A stretch of DNA of 64,000 bases from Acidobacteriota bacterium (GTDB taxonomy: Bacteria; Acidobacteriota; Terriglobia; Bryobacterales; Bryobacteraceae), in the NCBI GenBank assembly GCA_018268935.1, contig JAFDVS010000108.1, forward strand, positions 39,381 to 103,380, written 5' to 3'. This document shows, piece by piece, positions 51,610 to 60,560 of this stretch. Position 1 is the stretch's first letter; every line of letters starts with the position of its first letter. Position numbers and translations under genes: made by a program. Below the pieces are notes generated by a model. That model was not told the origin of the DNA. It ran no database searches and saw only the letters and a program-made list of their open reading frames with translations.

Positions 51610-52161
51610 TTGAAACTCGCGCTACCGCTGCTATTGCTACTGGCGGCAGGTTGTGGCCGGAAACAACCTCCGCTGGAAGTGTTTGGAGAAGTGCCGGGTT
51701 TTGCATTGACGTCGCATCGCGGAACTGCCTTCGATGCGGAGAAGGAACTGCGCGGGCACATCTGGGTGGCGAACTTCATCTTCACGAATTGCGCCGGGCC
51801 GTGTCCGCGGATGAGTTCGCAGATGCGGCAGGTGCAGGATGGGACCGCTGATTTGCCTGGCGTGCGGATGGTGAGCTTCACGGTGGACCCCAAGCGCGAT
51901 ACTCCGGAGGTGCTGGCGGCCTATGCGCAGCGGCACAAGGCCGGGGAGCGGTGGACGTTTCTCACGGGGACGATGGAATCGCTGCATCATTTGAAGCGGA
52001 ACGTGTTTCTGTTGGGCAATGTGGATGGGGAGTTGAACCATTCGACGCGGTTTGTGCTGGTGGACAAGCAATCGCGGATCCGGGGATTTTACGATACGTC
52101 GGAGCCTTCGAGCATCCGGCAGTTGATTGCCGACATCGGAAGATTAGAGAAGGAAACCTGA
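51610..52161 (+). CDS. SCO1/SenC-family copper chaperone lipoprotein
   Basis: 183 residues, TTG start at 51610. Lipobox LLAAGC. The copper motif C-A-G-P-C (FTNCAGPCPRM) and conserved His in NHSTRFVLVD, in a thioredoxin fold with FTVDPKRDTPEVL, identify SCO1. It inserts copper into cytochrome oxidase CuA or delivers electrons. The TTG start follows four bases after ctaB. DUF420 begins one base after its stop. Confidence 0.93.
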   Translation: MKLALPLLLLLAAGCGRKQPPLEVFGEVPGFALTSHRGTAFDAEKELRGHIWVANFIFTNCAGPCPRMSSQMRQVQDGTADLPGVRMVSFTVDPKRDTPEVLAAYAQRHKAGERWTFLTGTMESLHHLKRNVFLLGNVDGELNHSTRFVLVDKQSRIRGFYDTSEPSSIRQLIADIGRLEKET

Positions 52162-52162
52162 G

Positions 52163-52576
52163 ATGGACGTGCGCGACTTACCTGCGGTGAATGCGGCGCT
52201 GAATGCGACGGCGGCGGTGCTTCTGGTGTTGGGATACTGGCTGATCCGGAATGGGAAGCGCGATGCGCATAAGAAGGTGATGTTGACGGCGTTCGGGACT
52301 TCGATTCTGTTTCTGGTGTGCTACCTGGTGTATCACGCGCAGGTGGGGTCGGTGCGGTTTCAGAAGGAAGGGCTGATTCGTACGGTGTATCTGGGGATTT
52401 TGCTGACGCATACGGTGCTGGCGGCGGCGGTGCCGTTTCTGGCGGTGGTGACGCTGCGGCGCGGGTTTGCGGCGAAGTTCGACAAGCACCGGAAGATTGC
52501 GAAGTGGACGTTGCCGATCTGGTTGTACGTGAGTGTGACGGGGGTGGTGATTTACTGGATGCTGTACCAGTTATAG
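52163..52576 (+). CDS. DUF420 (YozB-type) membrane protein
   Basis: 137 residues, four membrane segments (VLLVLGYWLIRN, ILFLVCYLVYH, THTVLAAAVPFLAVVTL, LYVSVTGVVIYWMLY). The pattern NALNATAAVLLVLGYWLIRNGKRDAHKKVML and HRKIAKWTLPIWLYVSVTGV match DUF420. It is regularly beside SCO and ctaB and is assumed to help oxidase assembly. Confidence 0.92.
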   Translation: MDVRDLPAVNAALNATAAVLLVLGYWLIRNGKRDAHKKVMLTAFGTSILFLVCYLVYHAQVGSVRFQKEGLIRTVYLGILLTHTVLAAAVPFLAVVTLRRGFAAKFDKHRKIAKWTLPIWLYVSVTGVVIYWMLYQL

Positions 52577-52622
52577 GGTTCACGTGGCATCGCGGACTTC
52601 GACGTTCAGCTGCTTGACAGCG

Positions 52623-53171
52623 CTATGCTTTGCCAGCGTTGCGCCCCGTCAAGGGCCGGCTTTTGTGGCGGAAGATGTTTTTGGTTCCTGGAAAGTGAGA
52701 CATGACCCAGGAATCAATGGTGGAGGCGATGATGTCGAAGATCAGGCCTGCGATCTGGATGGCGATGGGTGCGCCGAGCGCGAGGACGGCCAACCCTTCA
52801 CCTGTTTCTCCGTTGCGAATCCGGCTCGCTCCTTCGTAGACGGCAACCGCTCCGGCAAAGCACATGGCGAGTCCAACGAGGAGATCGGTGGAGGCGAGGA
52901 TTGCCATGGGGAATGTGTGGAACTGGCGAGGGGCATCTCCTTTGCATTTGTTGAGTAGGGCTGTGATGGTCGCGCCTTTCCAGGCGAAGACCGGGAGTAT
53001 GATGTAGCGACCCGGCGTGGCGATTGGCAGGCCGATGAGCCAATCCGCGGCTACGAATAACACGATGGCGGAAAATCCGCAGACGGCGAACTTCCAGCCG
53101 ATGTAGAGGAAGCCGAGTGGGCCAAACAACAGAGACAAGACGGCAGCGATGTGGGGACTCTTCGGGGTCAT
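52623..53171 (-). CDS. Membrane protein of unknown function, coupled to a sulfatase
   Basis: 182 residues from ATG 53171, which overlaps the sulfatase TGA (ATGA). About four hydrophobic segments (HIAAVLSLLFGPLGFLYIGW, FSAIVLFVAADWLIGLP, AIQIAGLIFDIIAST). The GPLGFLYIGWKFAVCG region resembles small TM2-type proteins. The C-terminus is basic. No function can be assigned. Confidence 0.8.
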   Translation of the reverse strand: MTPKSPHIAAVLSLLFGPLGFLYIGWKFAVCGFSAIVLFVAADWLIGLPIATPGRYIILPVFAWKGATITALLNKCKGDAPRQFHTFPMAILASTDLLVGLAMCFAGAVAVYEGASRIRNGETGEGLAVLALGAPIAIQIAGLIFDIIASTIDSWVMSHFPGTKNIFRHKSRPLTGRNAGKA

Positions 53172-54625
53172 GCCTTCGGCTTCCAGGTGACGGTGGCTGG
53201 ATCGAATCTCATCGTGTTGGCGCGTGGGGAGTCGGGGGCGTTTTGCGGGAGCCACTGTTGCATTTCGCGTTTGACTTCGGCCATGTTGGGGCGCGATGCG
53301 AGGTTGACCCATTCGTTCGGATCCTGGCGGCGATCATATAGTTCTTCCGCACCGTCATGGTAGCGGATGTAGTGATAGCGCTCGGTGTAGATGCCGTGAT
53401 TGCCTTTGAGGTAAGTGTTGATGGCGGGGCGATCCCAGGGGGCTTGCGGATCTTTGAGCAGCGGGCGAAGGGAGACGCCGTCGATTTGTTGAGGCGCGGG
53501 GAGACCGGCGAGATCGGCGAGGGTGGGGTAGACGTTGATGAGATCGACGGGGCGATGGCAGCGGGTGTTGGGCTTGGTGACGCCGGGGGCTTGCACGATG
53601 AAGGGGATGTGCGTGGCGCGCTGCCAGAGGGCCTGTTTGTGCCAGTGCCACTTTTCGCCGAGGTGATAGCCGTGATCGGACCAGAGGCAGACGATGGTGT
53701 TGTCGCGGTAAGGACTCGCGTCGAGCGCGTCAAGGAGGCGGCCGATCATGGCATCGGAGAAAGAGATGCAGGCGAGGTAGGCTTGTACGGCTCGCTTCCA
53801 GTTGCCGGTGCTGACGAGGAGATCGTGGCGCGAGTGTTCGTTGAGGGCGAATTGACGGGCGATGGGCGGAAGGTCAGCGAGGTCGTCTTCTTTGACTTGC
53901 GGGACGATGATTTCCTCGAGCGGGTACATATCATAGAAGCGCCTGGGGACGAACCAGGGAATGTGCGGGCGGAACATGCCGGCGGCGAGAAAAAACGGTT
54001 TGTCGTGTTTTTGTTTTAGGACGCCGGAGGCCCAGGCGGAGACTTTGTAGTCGGGCATTTGCTCATCGGCGACGTCGAGCGGGGCCCAATCGAAGTTGCG
54101 CCAACTCACCGAAGGCATGGGTGTAACGGGGCGCGCAGGTTCGGGATCGGGAGGAAAGCTGTAGCCGTCGGTCATGCCTCCGGCGCGGGCGTTGGGGTTC
54201 CAGTGGAAATATTCGTCCCAGGAGCGCGGATCGTTGTAGCCCTTGCCGTGATGGAAGAGCTTTCCTCCGCCGTATGCTTTGTACCCGTTGTTGCGGAAGT
54301 GCTGGGGAAGCGTGACGGCGTTGGGCATGGCGGCGCGCCAGGGTTGATCGTTGTCGTAGACGCCGGAGGTGGAAGGGCGGCGTCCGGTCATGAGCGCGGA
54401 GCGTGATGGATTGCACAAGGGGCAGGCAGTGTGGGCGTCGGTGAAAAGGACGCCTCGGGCGGCGAGGCGATCGACGTTGGGCGTGCGGACTTGCGGATGG
54501 CCACCGAGGGCGCCGATCCAATCGTTCCAATCATCGACGGCGATCATGAGGACATTGGGGCGCTGGGTTTGGGCCTTCAGCGCGGTTGCAGTGGCTGTGA
54601 GAGCGAGGAATTGGCGGCGGTTCAT
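53168..54625 (-). CDS. Tat-exported type-I sulfatase, iduronate-2-sulfatase-like (second)
   Basis: 485 residues. Signal MNRRQFLALTATATALKAQ. C71-N-P-S-R75 is the formylglycine motif; metal ligands in MIAVDDWNDW and WSDHGYHLGE; GGGKLFHHG carries the conserved Lys/His. The VDDWNDWIGALGGHP opening is typical of iduronate-2-sulfatase relatives. The start lies 29 bases from the divergent sulfatase at 54655; TACAAT (54645-54640) is a candidate -10. Confidence 0.93.
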   Translation of the reverse strand: MNRRQFLALTATATALKAQTQRPNVLMIAVDDWNDWIGALGGHPQVRTPNVDRLAARGVLFTDAHTACPLCNPSRSALMTGRRPSTSGVYDNDQPWRAAMPNAVTLPQHFRNNGYKAYGGGKLFHHGKGYNDPRSWDEYFHWNPNARAGGMTDGYSFPPDPEPARPVTPMPSVSWRNFDWAPLDVADEQMPDYKVSAWASGVLKQKHDKPFFLAAGMFRPHIPWFVPRRFYDMYPLEEIIVPQVKEDDLADLPPIARQFALNEHSRHDLLVSTGNWKRAVQAYLACISFSDAMIGRLLDALDASPYRDNTIVCLWSDHGYHLGEKWHWHKQALWQRATHIPFIVQAPGVTKPNTRCHRPVDLINVYPTLADLAGLPAPQQIDGVSLRPLLKDPQAPWDRPAINTYLKGNHGIYTERYHYIRYHDGAEELYDRRQDPNEWVNLASRPNMAEVKREMQQWLPQNAPDSPRANTMRFDPATVTWKPKA

Positions 54626-54654
54626 GTTGCTGACAGGATATTGTATTGAATGTC

Positions 54655-56121
54655 ATGACACGACGGACTTTGTTGGGTTGGGTGGGCGCGGCGGTTGCGG
54701 CTTCGGCGCAAACAAACCGGCGGCCAAATGTTTTATTGATTCTGGTGGATGACATGGGGCAGCGGGCGCTGTCTTGTTACGGGAATCCGTATGTGCGGAC
54801 GGAGAATATCGACCGGCTGGCGGCTGACGGCATGCGATTTACGGATGCATATGCGACGCCGCAGTGCACACCGACGCGGGCGACGTTGTTGACGGGGCAG
54901 TATACGGCTCGGAACAAGATGTGGCATGTGATCCCGGGGTACGGCTTGCCTTGGGCGCGGATGGAAGAGCCGCGGTTTGCGGAGAATCTGGAGCGCAGCG
55001 CGTTCAACGTGGCGAAGGGAATGAAGGCCGCGGGGTACCGGACGGCCTGTATCGGCAAATGGCATCTGACGACGAATGCCGATGGGGATTACAGTTCGTT
55101 GAAGGCTGCCGCGGCGGGGTATTACGGGTTTGATTTCGTAGGCGAAGCGCCACCCGCGCGTGAGCAGGCCACGGGGGACAAGGGCGTGGACCGTCTGACG
55201 GCAGAGGCGATCCGCTTCATGCGGATGGATACGGAGAAGCCGTTCTTCTGCTATTTGGCGCATCACACGACGCATGGCCCGCTGACGGCGCCGCGCGAGT
55301 TGGTGGAGAAATACAAGGCGAAGGGGCATCCGGAAGACGGTGAGAATCCGGCGGTGTTGATGGCGTGCCTGGAGCACCTGGATCGCAGTGTGGGGCGATT
55401 GATGACGGCGCTCGATGAGATGAAGATCGCGGACCGGACGGCGGTGTTTTTCATTGCGGATAACGGCGGGGTGTGGGAACGATTCCGGCCGGTGCTGGCG
55501 GCGGATGGGAAGCCGTCACCGAAGAATCTGGAGTTGATGGACCGGACATTTTCCTCTGAGCCGTTGCGGGCAGGGAAGGGCGTGGCGTATGAAGGTGGGA
55601 TTCGTGTGCCGTGGATTGTGCGATGGCCGGGAGTTGTACCTCGTGGCGTGGTGAATGGAACTCCGGTGCATGTGGTGGATCTGATGCCGACGCTGCTGGA
55701 GATGGCCGGCGGGCGCGCGCCGCAGGGTTACGTGATGGACGGCGTGAGTTTGATGCCGGTGCTGCGCGGGCGCGCGATGGCGCAGCGGGCGTTGTATTGG
55801 TACATGCCGTTTTATGATTTGCGTTGGCCTGCAGTGCCGTCGGCGGTGATGCGGGAGGGCGACTACAAGCTGATCGAATCGTTCGGGGATTATGTGGATT
55901 TGGATCGCGGAGCGGAGTATGTGATCGGGGCGCGAGTGGAGTTGTTTGATCTGCGGAAGGATCCAGGGGAGAAGAAGAATCTCGCGGCGGAGATGCCGGA
56001 GCGGGCGCTGGCGATGCAGCGGCGGTTGCGGGCGTGGATCGCTTCTTGTGGCGCGGTGACGCCTGGGCAGAATGCGCAATACGATGCGCGGCGAGCGTTA
56101 TGGGAACAGCGGGGACGGTAG
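54655..56121 (+). CDS. Tat-exported type-I sulfatase (third)
   Basis: 488 residues from ATG 54655 (TTG 54646 also in frame). Signal MTRRTLLGWVGAAVAASAQ. C71-T-P-T-R75, ILVDDMG, GKWHLT, and FIADNGG are the catalytic and metal-binding parts. Together with the two other sulfatases it suggests turnover of sulfated polysaccharide. Its 3' end overlaps the convergent secreted-protein gene by 24 bases. Confidence 0.93.
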   Translation: MTRRTLLGWVGAAVAASAQTNRRPNVLLILVDDMGQRALSCYGNPYVRTENIDRLAADGMRFTDAYATPQCTPTRATLLTGQYTARNKMWHVIPGYGLPWARMEEPRFAENLERSAFNVAKGMKAAGYRTACIGKWHLTTNADGDYSSLKAAAAGYYGFDFVGEAPPAREQATGDKGVDRLTAEAIRFMRMDTEKPFFCYLAHHTTHGPLTAPRELVEKYKAKGHPEDGENPAVLMACLEHLDRSVGRLMTALDEMKIADRTAVFFIADNGGVWERFRPVLAADGKPSPKNLELMDRTFSSEPLRAGKGVAYEGGIRVPWIVRWPGVVPRGVVNGTPVHVVDLMPTLLEMAGGRAPQGYVMDGVSLMPVLRGRAMAQRALYWYMPFYDLRWPAVPSAVMREGDYKLIESFGDYVDLDRGAEYVIGARVELFDLRKDPGEKKNLAAEMPERALAMQRRLRAWIASCGAVTPGQNAQYDARRALWEQRGR

Positions 56122-56961
56122 GGCTCGGAGTTTACGCTCCCATTCGAGGAAATTGGCGATGGGCGCGTCTTTACGGGCTTCGAAAAGGACGAAGGCGGTT
56201 TCTTCGTCGAAGCGATCGCCTTTGTCGAGGTGTGTGGGCGTCTGATCAATGATACGGCGATCCCAATATTTTCCGTTGTTGGCTCCGTCGTTGATGCTGG
56301 TTTTCGCGTTGGCGGTTTTGGTGGCTTTGTACTGGAGGACGACTGCTCCGAAGCCGTAGCCTTTTTCGCGGTGGAAGAAAGCGACCCAGGGGATGTCGAC
56401 GGGGAGCGGATCTTTATCGAGGATGGGCTTGCGGGCTTCGAAATCGACGATGACGGGCGTGCCGTTTTTGGCGGGCCAGGCGACGTGAGTGAATTGATCG
56501 TCCATGGTCATTTCCTGATTGCGGAGCCAGTACATTTCCATGGGCTTCACGATGGACATAGTGGAGCGGAAGAGGAAGTAGGGCGCGTTGCGGGGGAAGA
56601 TGTATTGCGCATCGAGCCGGATTTCGGGGTAATCGGCGTGATGGCCGCTGCGGGTGAGGATGACGGCTTCTTTGGTGTCCTGGCGCTGGTGCTGCTGGAC
56701 GGGAGTCCACATGGCGATGCTGGAGTAGCCCTTTACTCCAACGCGCTGGAAGCTAGGGGCCCAGTGCATGCGGTTCTGGGTGCGTTGCAGGCGAACGTTG
56801 AACTTTTTGTAGAGGAGGCCGCGCACCTGGCCGCTGTCTTCGAGTTTGCCGTTGACGGTGCGGGGTGTGAGGTCGGCGGTGTAGTGAGGATTGTCAAAAA
56901 CAAAACCGACCGGATTTGTTTGGGCGGCGGCGAGCGCGGCGAACAGGATTGCGAATTTCAT
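56098..56961 (-). CDS. Secreted protein of unknown family next to sulfatases
   Basis: 287 residues with a signal peptide (MKFAILFAALAAAQ). Beta-rich and well conserved in appearance (NPHYTADLTPRTVNGKLEDSGQVRG; YPEIRLDAQYIFPRNAPYFLFRSTM; NQEMTMDDQFTHVAWPAKNG). I do not recognise the family; a polysaccharide-active or binding protein is possible from context. Coupled by ATGA to the dihydroorotate-dehydrogenase-like gene. Confidence 0.72.
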   Translation of the reverse strand: MKFAILFAALAAAQTNPVGFVFDNPHYTADLTPRTVNGKLEDSGQVRGLLYKKFNVRLQRTQNRMHWAPSFQRVGVKGYSSIAMWTPVQQHQRQDTKEAVILTRSGHHADYPEIRLDAQYIFPRNAPYFLFRSTMSIVKPMEMYWLRNQEMTMDDQFTHVAWPAKNGTPVIVDFEARKPILDKDPLPVDIPWVAFFHREKGYGFGAVVLQYKATKTANAKTSINDGANNGKYWDRRIIDQTPTHLDKGDRFDEETAFVLFEARKDAPIANFLEWERKLRALPSPLFP

Positions 56962-57995
56962 GAGAGGCCCTCCTGGCGAATGCGGATGGCGGTGAGCGGA
57001 TCGATCATTGCGGCGGTGGCGATTTGGACGTGGGTGGCTCCGGCGTGGAGACGATCGCGAACGTCCTGGGCGGTGGTGACTCCGCCGACACTGACGAGTT
57101 CGAGCGGTGAGCCGGCGGCATTGAGCACGCGGCGGAGGAGCACGGTCTCTTCGAGGCAGCGTGCAGTGGTGGCCGATCCACCGATGCCGCGGCGGAGGCC
57201 ATCAAAGAGCAGGTTGCCGTGGTGCGAGACTTTGGCGGTGATGGAGTTGGTGGCGCAGATGGCGGTGGCGTGCGGAGAGACGGCTTCGACAATTTCTTCC
57301 ATGATGCGGCGATTGGGGAAGAGGCCGACTTTGAGCGCGAGCGGGAGATGCGGAACAGCGGCGCGCACCGTGGCTGCAACGACGCGCGCGGCTTCGGGGG
57401 AGAGATACAGATCGGCTTCCTGAGTGCAGACGTTGGGGCAGGAGAGATTGGCTTCGATGACGTGCGCGCCGGCGGTGGCGGCACGCGTGGCGCAGGTGGC
57501 GAAGTCGTTGGCGAGGTCTTGGAGAGACCAGCCGGGCTTGGGGGACGCGACTACGGAGACTGTGAGGACTTGGCCTTCGTGCATGCCGTTGCGCGCGCGG
57601 GCGATGTCGGCGGACCACTCCTCCGGCGAGCGCGAGGGCATGCCGAAGGAGATGGCCCAGGAGTGATAGCGCGCGGCATCTGGCGCGGCTTCGAGTGTGC
57701 GGCCTTCTTCGTTGAGTGCCGCGTCTTCGACCGGGAGCAGGTTGGGAAGATCGTAGCAGGCGCGATAGCCGGAGCGTACGGTTTTGTAGGTGAGAACGTC
57801 GAAGCCGAGGGCGGCGTAATAGAGGATCCATCGGCTGTTGAGTAAAGGCCCCGCGGGGATGCCGAGGGGCGAGTTTACTTTATAGCCGCAGAAGGTCCAG
57901 GGGCCGGGACACGGCGGTATGTCGAGCACCGGCGGGACCTGTGGTGCGTGTTCGTAGTTCCAGTCGTAGGTCTGGTGGATGTCGTAGGATTGCAC
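56958..57995 (-). CDS. Dihydroorotate-dehydrogenase-like flavoprotein
   Basis: 345 residues, starting GTG 57995, one base after the HEAT-protein TGA. Flavin-barrel motifs are visible: SPLGIPAGPLLNSRWI, LTYKTVRS, EANLSCPNV (orotate-site asparagine in the family), LALKVGLFPN, GGIGGSA. Class-1 enzymes oxidise dihydroorotate or dihydropyrimidines. An N-terminal extension (SYDIHQTYDWNYEHAP) is unusual. The true substrate is uncertain because pyr genes are absent here. Confidence 0.8.
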   Translation of the reverse strand: MQSYDIHQTYDWNYEHAPQVPPVLDIPPCPGPWTFCGYKVNSPLGIPAGPLLNSRWILYYAALGFDVLTYKTVRSGYRACYDLPNLLPVEDAALNEEGRTLEAAPDAARYHSWAISFGMPSRSPEEWSADIARARNGMHEGQVLTVSVVASPKPGWSLQDLANDFATCATRAATAGAHVIEANLSCPNVCTQEADLYLSPEAARVVAATVRAAVPHLPLALKVGLFPNRRIMEEIVEAVSPHATAICATNSITAKVSHHGNLLFDGLRRGIGGSATTARCLEETVLLRRVLNAAGSPLELVSVGGVTTAQDVRDRLHAGATHVQIATAAMIDPLTAIRIRQEGLS

Positions 57996-57996
57996 G

Positions 57997-58887
57997 TCAC
58001 TTTGGCCGTTTGGTGATGGGCTCCTGGTTTTCGCCATCGTCATCGCCGTCTTCATCGAACTCGTCCTCATCGAATTCGTCCTCATCGAACTCGCCCAACT
58101 GGCCTCGGGCCATCATGATTGCCTCGTCGATGGCTTCCTGAACTTCCTCGTCCTCGATGGAATCGGAAAGATCATAGAGGAGGCTAATCGCTTCCTTGGG
58201 GCGGATGGAAGACGCTGCTTCGATGGCGGCGAGCAGCAGATCCTTGTCGGTGTCCGCGGAGAGCAGAGCGCTCACGTGAGGCCAGGCCTTGTCGAGTTCC
58301 TTGGCGCCTGCGGCACTGACGGCCTCGAAATGCATGTCTTCGTCCTTACTCTTCAGGGCCTCGAGGATGGGCGCATCGTAAGAGCCTGGAACGTGGCGCA
58401 TCGCAAAGACGGATGTGAGTTTCCAATCGCTATCGCCGCTGGACCATGCGGATTGGATGGCGTCGTTGTGCCACGGTTGTGGCGAGCGGACGGCAGCTTC
58501 GAGGGCGCGGCGGCGTAGGAATTTGGGTGCGTTCCTGTCGTCGTGAACGGCCTGAAGCGTCTGGCGAATTTTTTCAAAGACAGGCTCCGAAATGACGGGG
58601 TCCTCGAATTCGTCTTCGTAGTCGGCGGTATCAGCCTCTTCGAGCGCGGGGCCAAGAGCGATGGCGGCGGTGGCGCGAAGTTCCTCCGGCTCGCTCGCGT
58701 TCCCGATGATGGACAACAGAAGTTCCGCGATGCTGTCGTTCATGACGATCAAGTCGCCGGCGAGTTCGGCGGCGATCTGGCGATCTTCGAGCGGGCTCTT
58801 CGGATTCTGCAGACAGGCGGAGATCGTGTCTCCAGCGGTGCGGGGCCAATCCCAAGGCGGAGTGTCGGCGAGAAGTTGGATGGTCAT
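57997..58887 (-). CDS. HEAT-repeat protein with acidic C-terminal tail
   Basis: 296 residues. At least four helix-pair repeats (ELRATAAIALGPAL; FLRRRALEAAVRSP; DMHFEAVSAAGAKEL; LLLAAIEAASSI) typical of HEAT scaffolds. The C-terminus has repeated FDEDE units (EFDEDEFDEDEFDEDGDDD) before TKRPK. In DNA the tail is an 18-base-type tandem. It may bind another protein; no partner is evident. It is first in the operon with the flavoprotein. Confidence 0.85.
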   Translation of the reverse strand: MTIQLLADTPPWDWPRTAGDTISACLQNPKSPLEDRQIAAELAGDLIVMNDSIAELLLSIIGNASEPEELRATAAIALGPALEEADTADYEDEFEDPVISEPVFEKIRQTLQAVHDDRNAPKFLRRRALEAAVRSPQPWHNDAIQSAWSSGDSDWKLTSVFAMRHVPGSYDAPILEALKSKDEDMHFEAVSAAGAKELDKAWPHVSALLSADTDKDLLLAAIEAASSIRPKEAISLLYDLSDSIEDEEVQEAIDEAIMMARGQLGEFDEDEFDEDEFDEDGDDDGENQEPITKRPK

Positions 58888-58900
58888 GATAGATCGCTCT

Positions 58901-59812
58901 CTAGCGTAGCAGTGCGGCGGCTATGTCGGCGCCCAGGGCGGCGTTATTGCGGATGAGGGCGATGTTGGCGGCGAGGCTTTCTCCTGCTGTTGCCTCTTTG
59001 ATTGCGGCGAGGAGAAATGGAGTGACGGCTTTGCCGGTGATGCCGGTTTGTTCGATCTGGCGCATCGCAGCGGCGATGGCTGCACGGGTTTGCTCGACTG
59101 GAAGCGCGGATTCATTGGGCACAGGGATGCCGATGAGGAAGCCGCCCGTGCGGCCGAGGTGTTTTTGAGCTTGGAATGCGGCGGCGATTTCTTCCGCGGT
59201 TTCCACGCGCCAGGGGCTGCGGACTCCGCTTGAAATGGAATAGAAGAGGGGGAAATCATCGGCCTGGTAAGTGGCCACGGGGACGCGGGCGGTTTCGAGG
59301 TATTCGAGCGTGGCCGGAACATCCATGAAGGCTTTTGTTCCGGCGCAAACTGTGATCACAGAATATTGGGCGATGGCAGGGAGGTCGGCGGAGATATCGA
59401 AGTCGCGGGAGGCGAGGGGGCCGACTCCACCAATGCCGCCGGTGACGAAGACATCGATGCCCGCGGCGGCGGCGATGGCGATGCTGGCGCCGGCTGTAAC
59501 GGCGGCGTTCCTGCGTTGTGCGGCGAAGATGGGTAGATCACGCTCGCCAGCCTTTTCGACGCCTTTAGCGGTCGCCATGAGTTCGATCTCTTCCGTGGTG
59601 AGCCCGACGATAATCCTTCCGCGGAGCATGCCGAGCGTGGCGGGGAGGGCCCCACGATCGCGGATGATCTGTTCGACGGCGAGGGCCGTATCGCGATTGG
59701 CGGGGTAGGGCATGCCGTGGGCGATGATGGTGGATTCGAGCGCGACGACGGGGCGGCGATTGAGAAGCGCCGCGGCGATGTGCGGGGCGATGTGGAGAGC
59801 TTCGCGTTTCAT
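58901..59812 (-). CDS. psuG: Pseudouridine-5'-phosphate glycosidase
   Basis: 303 residues from ATG 59812 with AAAGGA upstream. RPVVALESTIIAHGMPYPANRDTA, AVTAGASIAIAAAAGIDVFVTGGIGGV, SVITVCAGTKAFMDVPATLEYLET and FPLFYSISSG are characteristic. PsuG converts pseudouridine 5'-phosphate and water to uracil and ribose 5-phosphate. It overlaps by ATGA with the glycosyltransferase upstream. No pseudouridine kinase is seen beside it. Confidence 0.95.
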   Translation of the reverse strand: MKREALHIAPHIAAALLNRRPVVALESTIIAHGMPYPANRDTALAVEQIIRDRGALPATLGMLRGRIIVGLTTEEIELMATAKGVEKAGERDLPIFAAQRRNAAVTAGASIAIAAAAGIDVFVTGGIGGVGPLASRDFDISADLPAIAQYSVITVCAGTKAFMDVPATLEYLETARVPVATYQADDFPLFYSISSGVRSPWRVETAEEIAAAFQAQKHLGRTGGFLIGIPVPNESALPVEQTRAAIAAAMRQIEQTGITGKAVTPFLLAAIKEATAGESLAANIALIRNNAALGADIAAALLR

Positions 59813-60516
59813 CGGGATCCTTTCAGCGTGAGGCGGGCGATGGTGAAGATGATTTTCCAACCGGCGGCGAGCGAGGCGCGGAGATTGCCGGAGACTTTGT
59901 TTTCGCCGGCGAAGCGGCGGCGGTAGGTGACGGGGACTTCCATGATTTTGAGGCCTCGTTGCAACGCGCGGACTTGCATTTCGACGGTCCAGCCGTAGTT
60001 GCGGTCGCGCATATCGAGCGAGCGGAGGGCATCGGCGCGAATGGCGCGGAAGGGGCCGAGGTCGGTGTAGCGAAAGCCGTAGATCCAGCGGATGAGGGTG
60101 CAGGCGAGGGTATTACCGAATTGCTGGTGGGGGAGGAGGGCGCCGGGTTCGGCGTTGCCCAATGTGCGGGAACCGATGACGAGGTCGGCGCGTCCATCGT
60201 GAAGGGGGGCGAGGAGACGGTGCGTTTCTTCGGCATCCTCACTCCTGTCGGCCTGCAGGAACACGACGGTTCCAGCGTTGGGCGGCAGTGCCTGAATGGC
60301 GCGGAGGCAGGCGGCGCCGTAGCCGCGTTCGGGTTCGATGACGACGGTTGCGCCGTGGGCACGGGCGATTTCGGCTGTCCGGTCGGTGGAGCCGTTGTCG
60401 GCGACGATGACGAGGTCAAACACGCGTAGCGGAAGATGTGACAACATGGTTCCTATCACGTCTTCTTCATTGAGCGCGGGGATGATGAGTACGGTTGAAC
60501 CTGGACTGGCGCTCAT
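59809..60516 (-). CDS. Glycosyltransferase family 2
   Basis: 235 residues from ATG 60516. GT-A fold with LIIPALNEEDVIGTML, VADNGSTDRTAEIA, FLQADRSE (DxD-like D-R-S) and VIGSRTLG. A dolichol-phosphate-mannose-synthase-like type, without a C-terminal membrane anchor. It transfers a sugar to a lipid carrier or polysaccharide; acceptor unknown. Its TGA overlaps the psuG ATG. Confidence 0.9.
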   Translation of the reverse strand: MSASPGSTVLIIPALNEEDVIGTMLSHLPLRVFDLVIVADNGSTDRTAEIARAHGATVVIEPERGYGAACLRAIQALPPNAGTVVFLQADRSEDAEETHRLLAPLHDGRADLVIGSRTLGNAEPGALLPHQQFGNTLACTLIRWIYGFRYTDLGPFRAIRADALRSLDMRDRNYGWTVEMQVRALQRGLKIMEVPVTYRRRFAGENKVSGNLRASLAAGWKIIFTIARLTLKGSR

Positions 60517-60560
60517 GATGTAATCGTGCACAGAAGGGCCACACCACAGGAGTTGTACCG

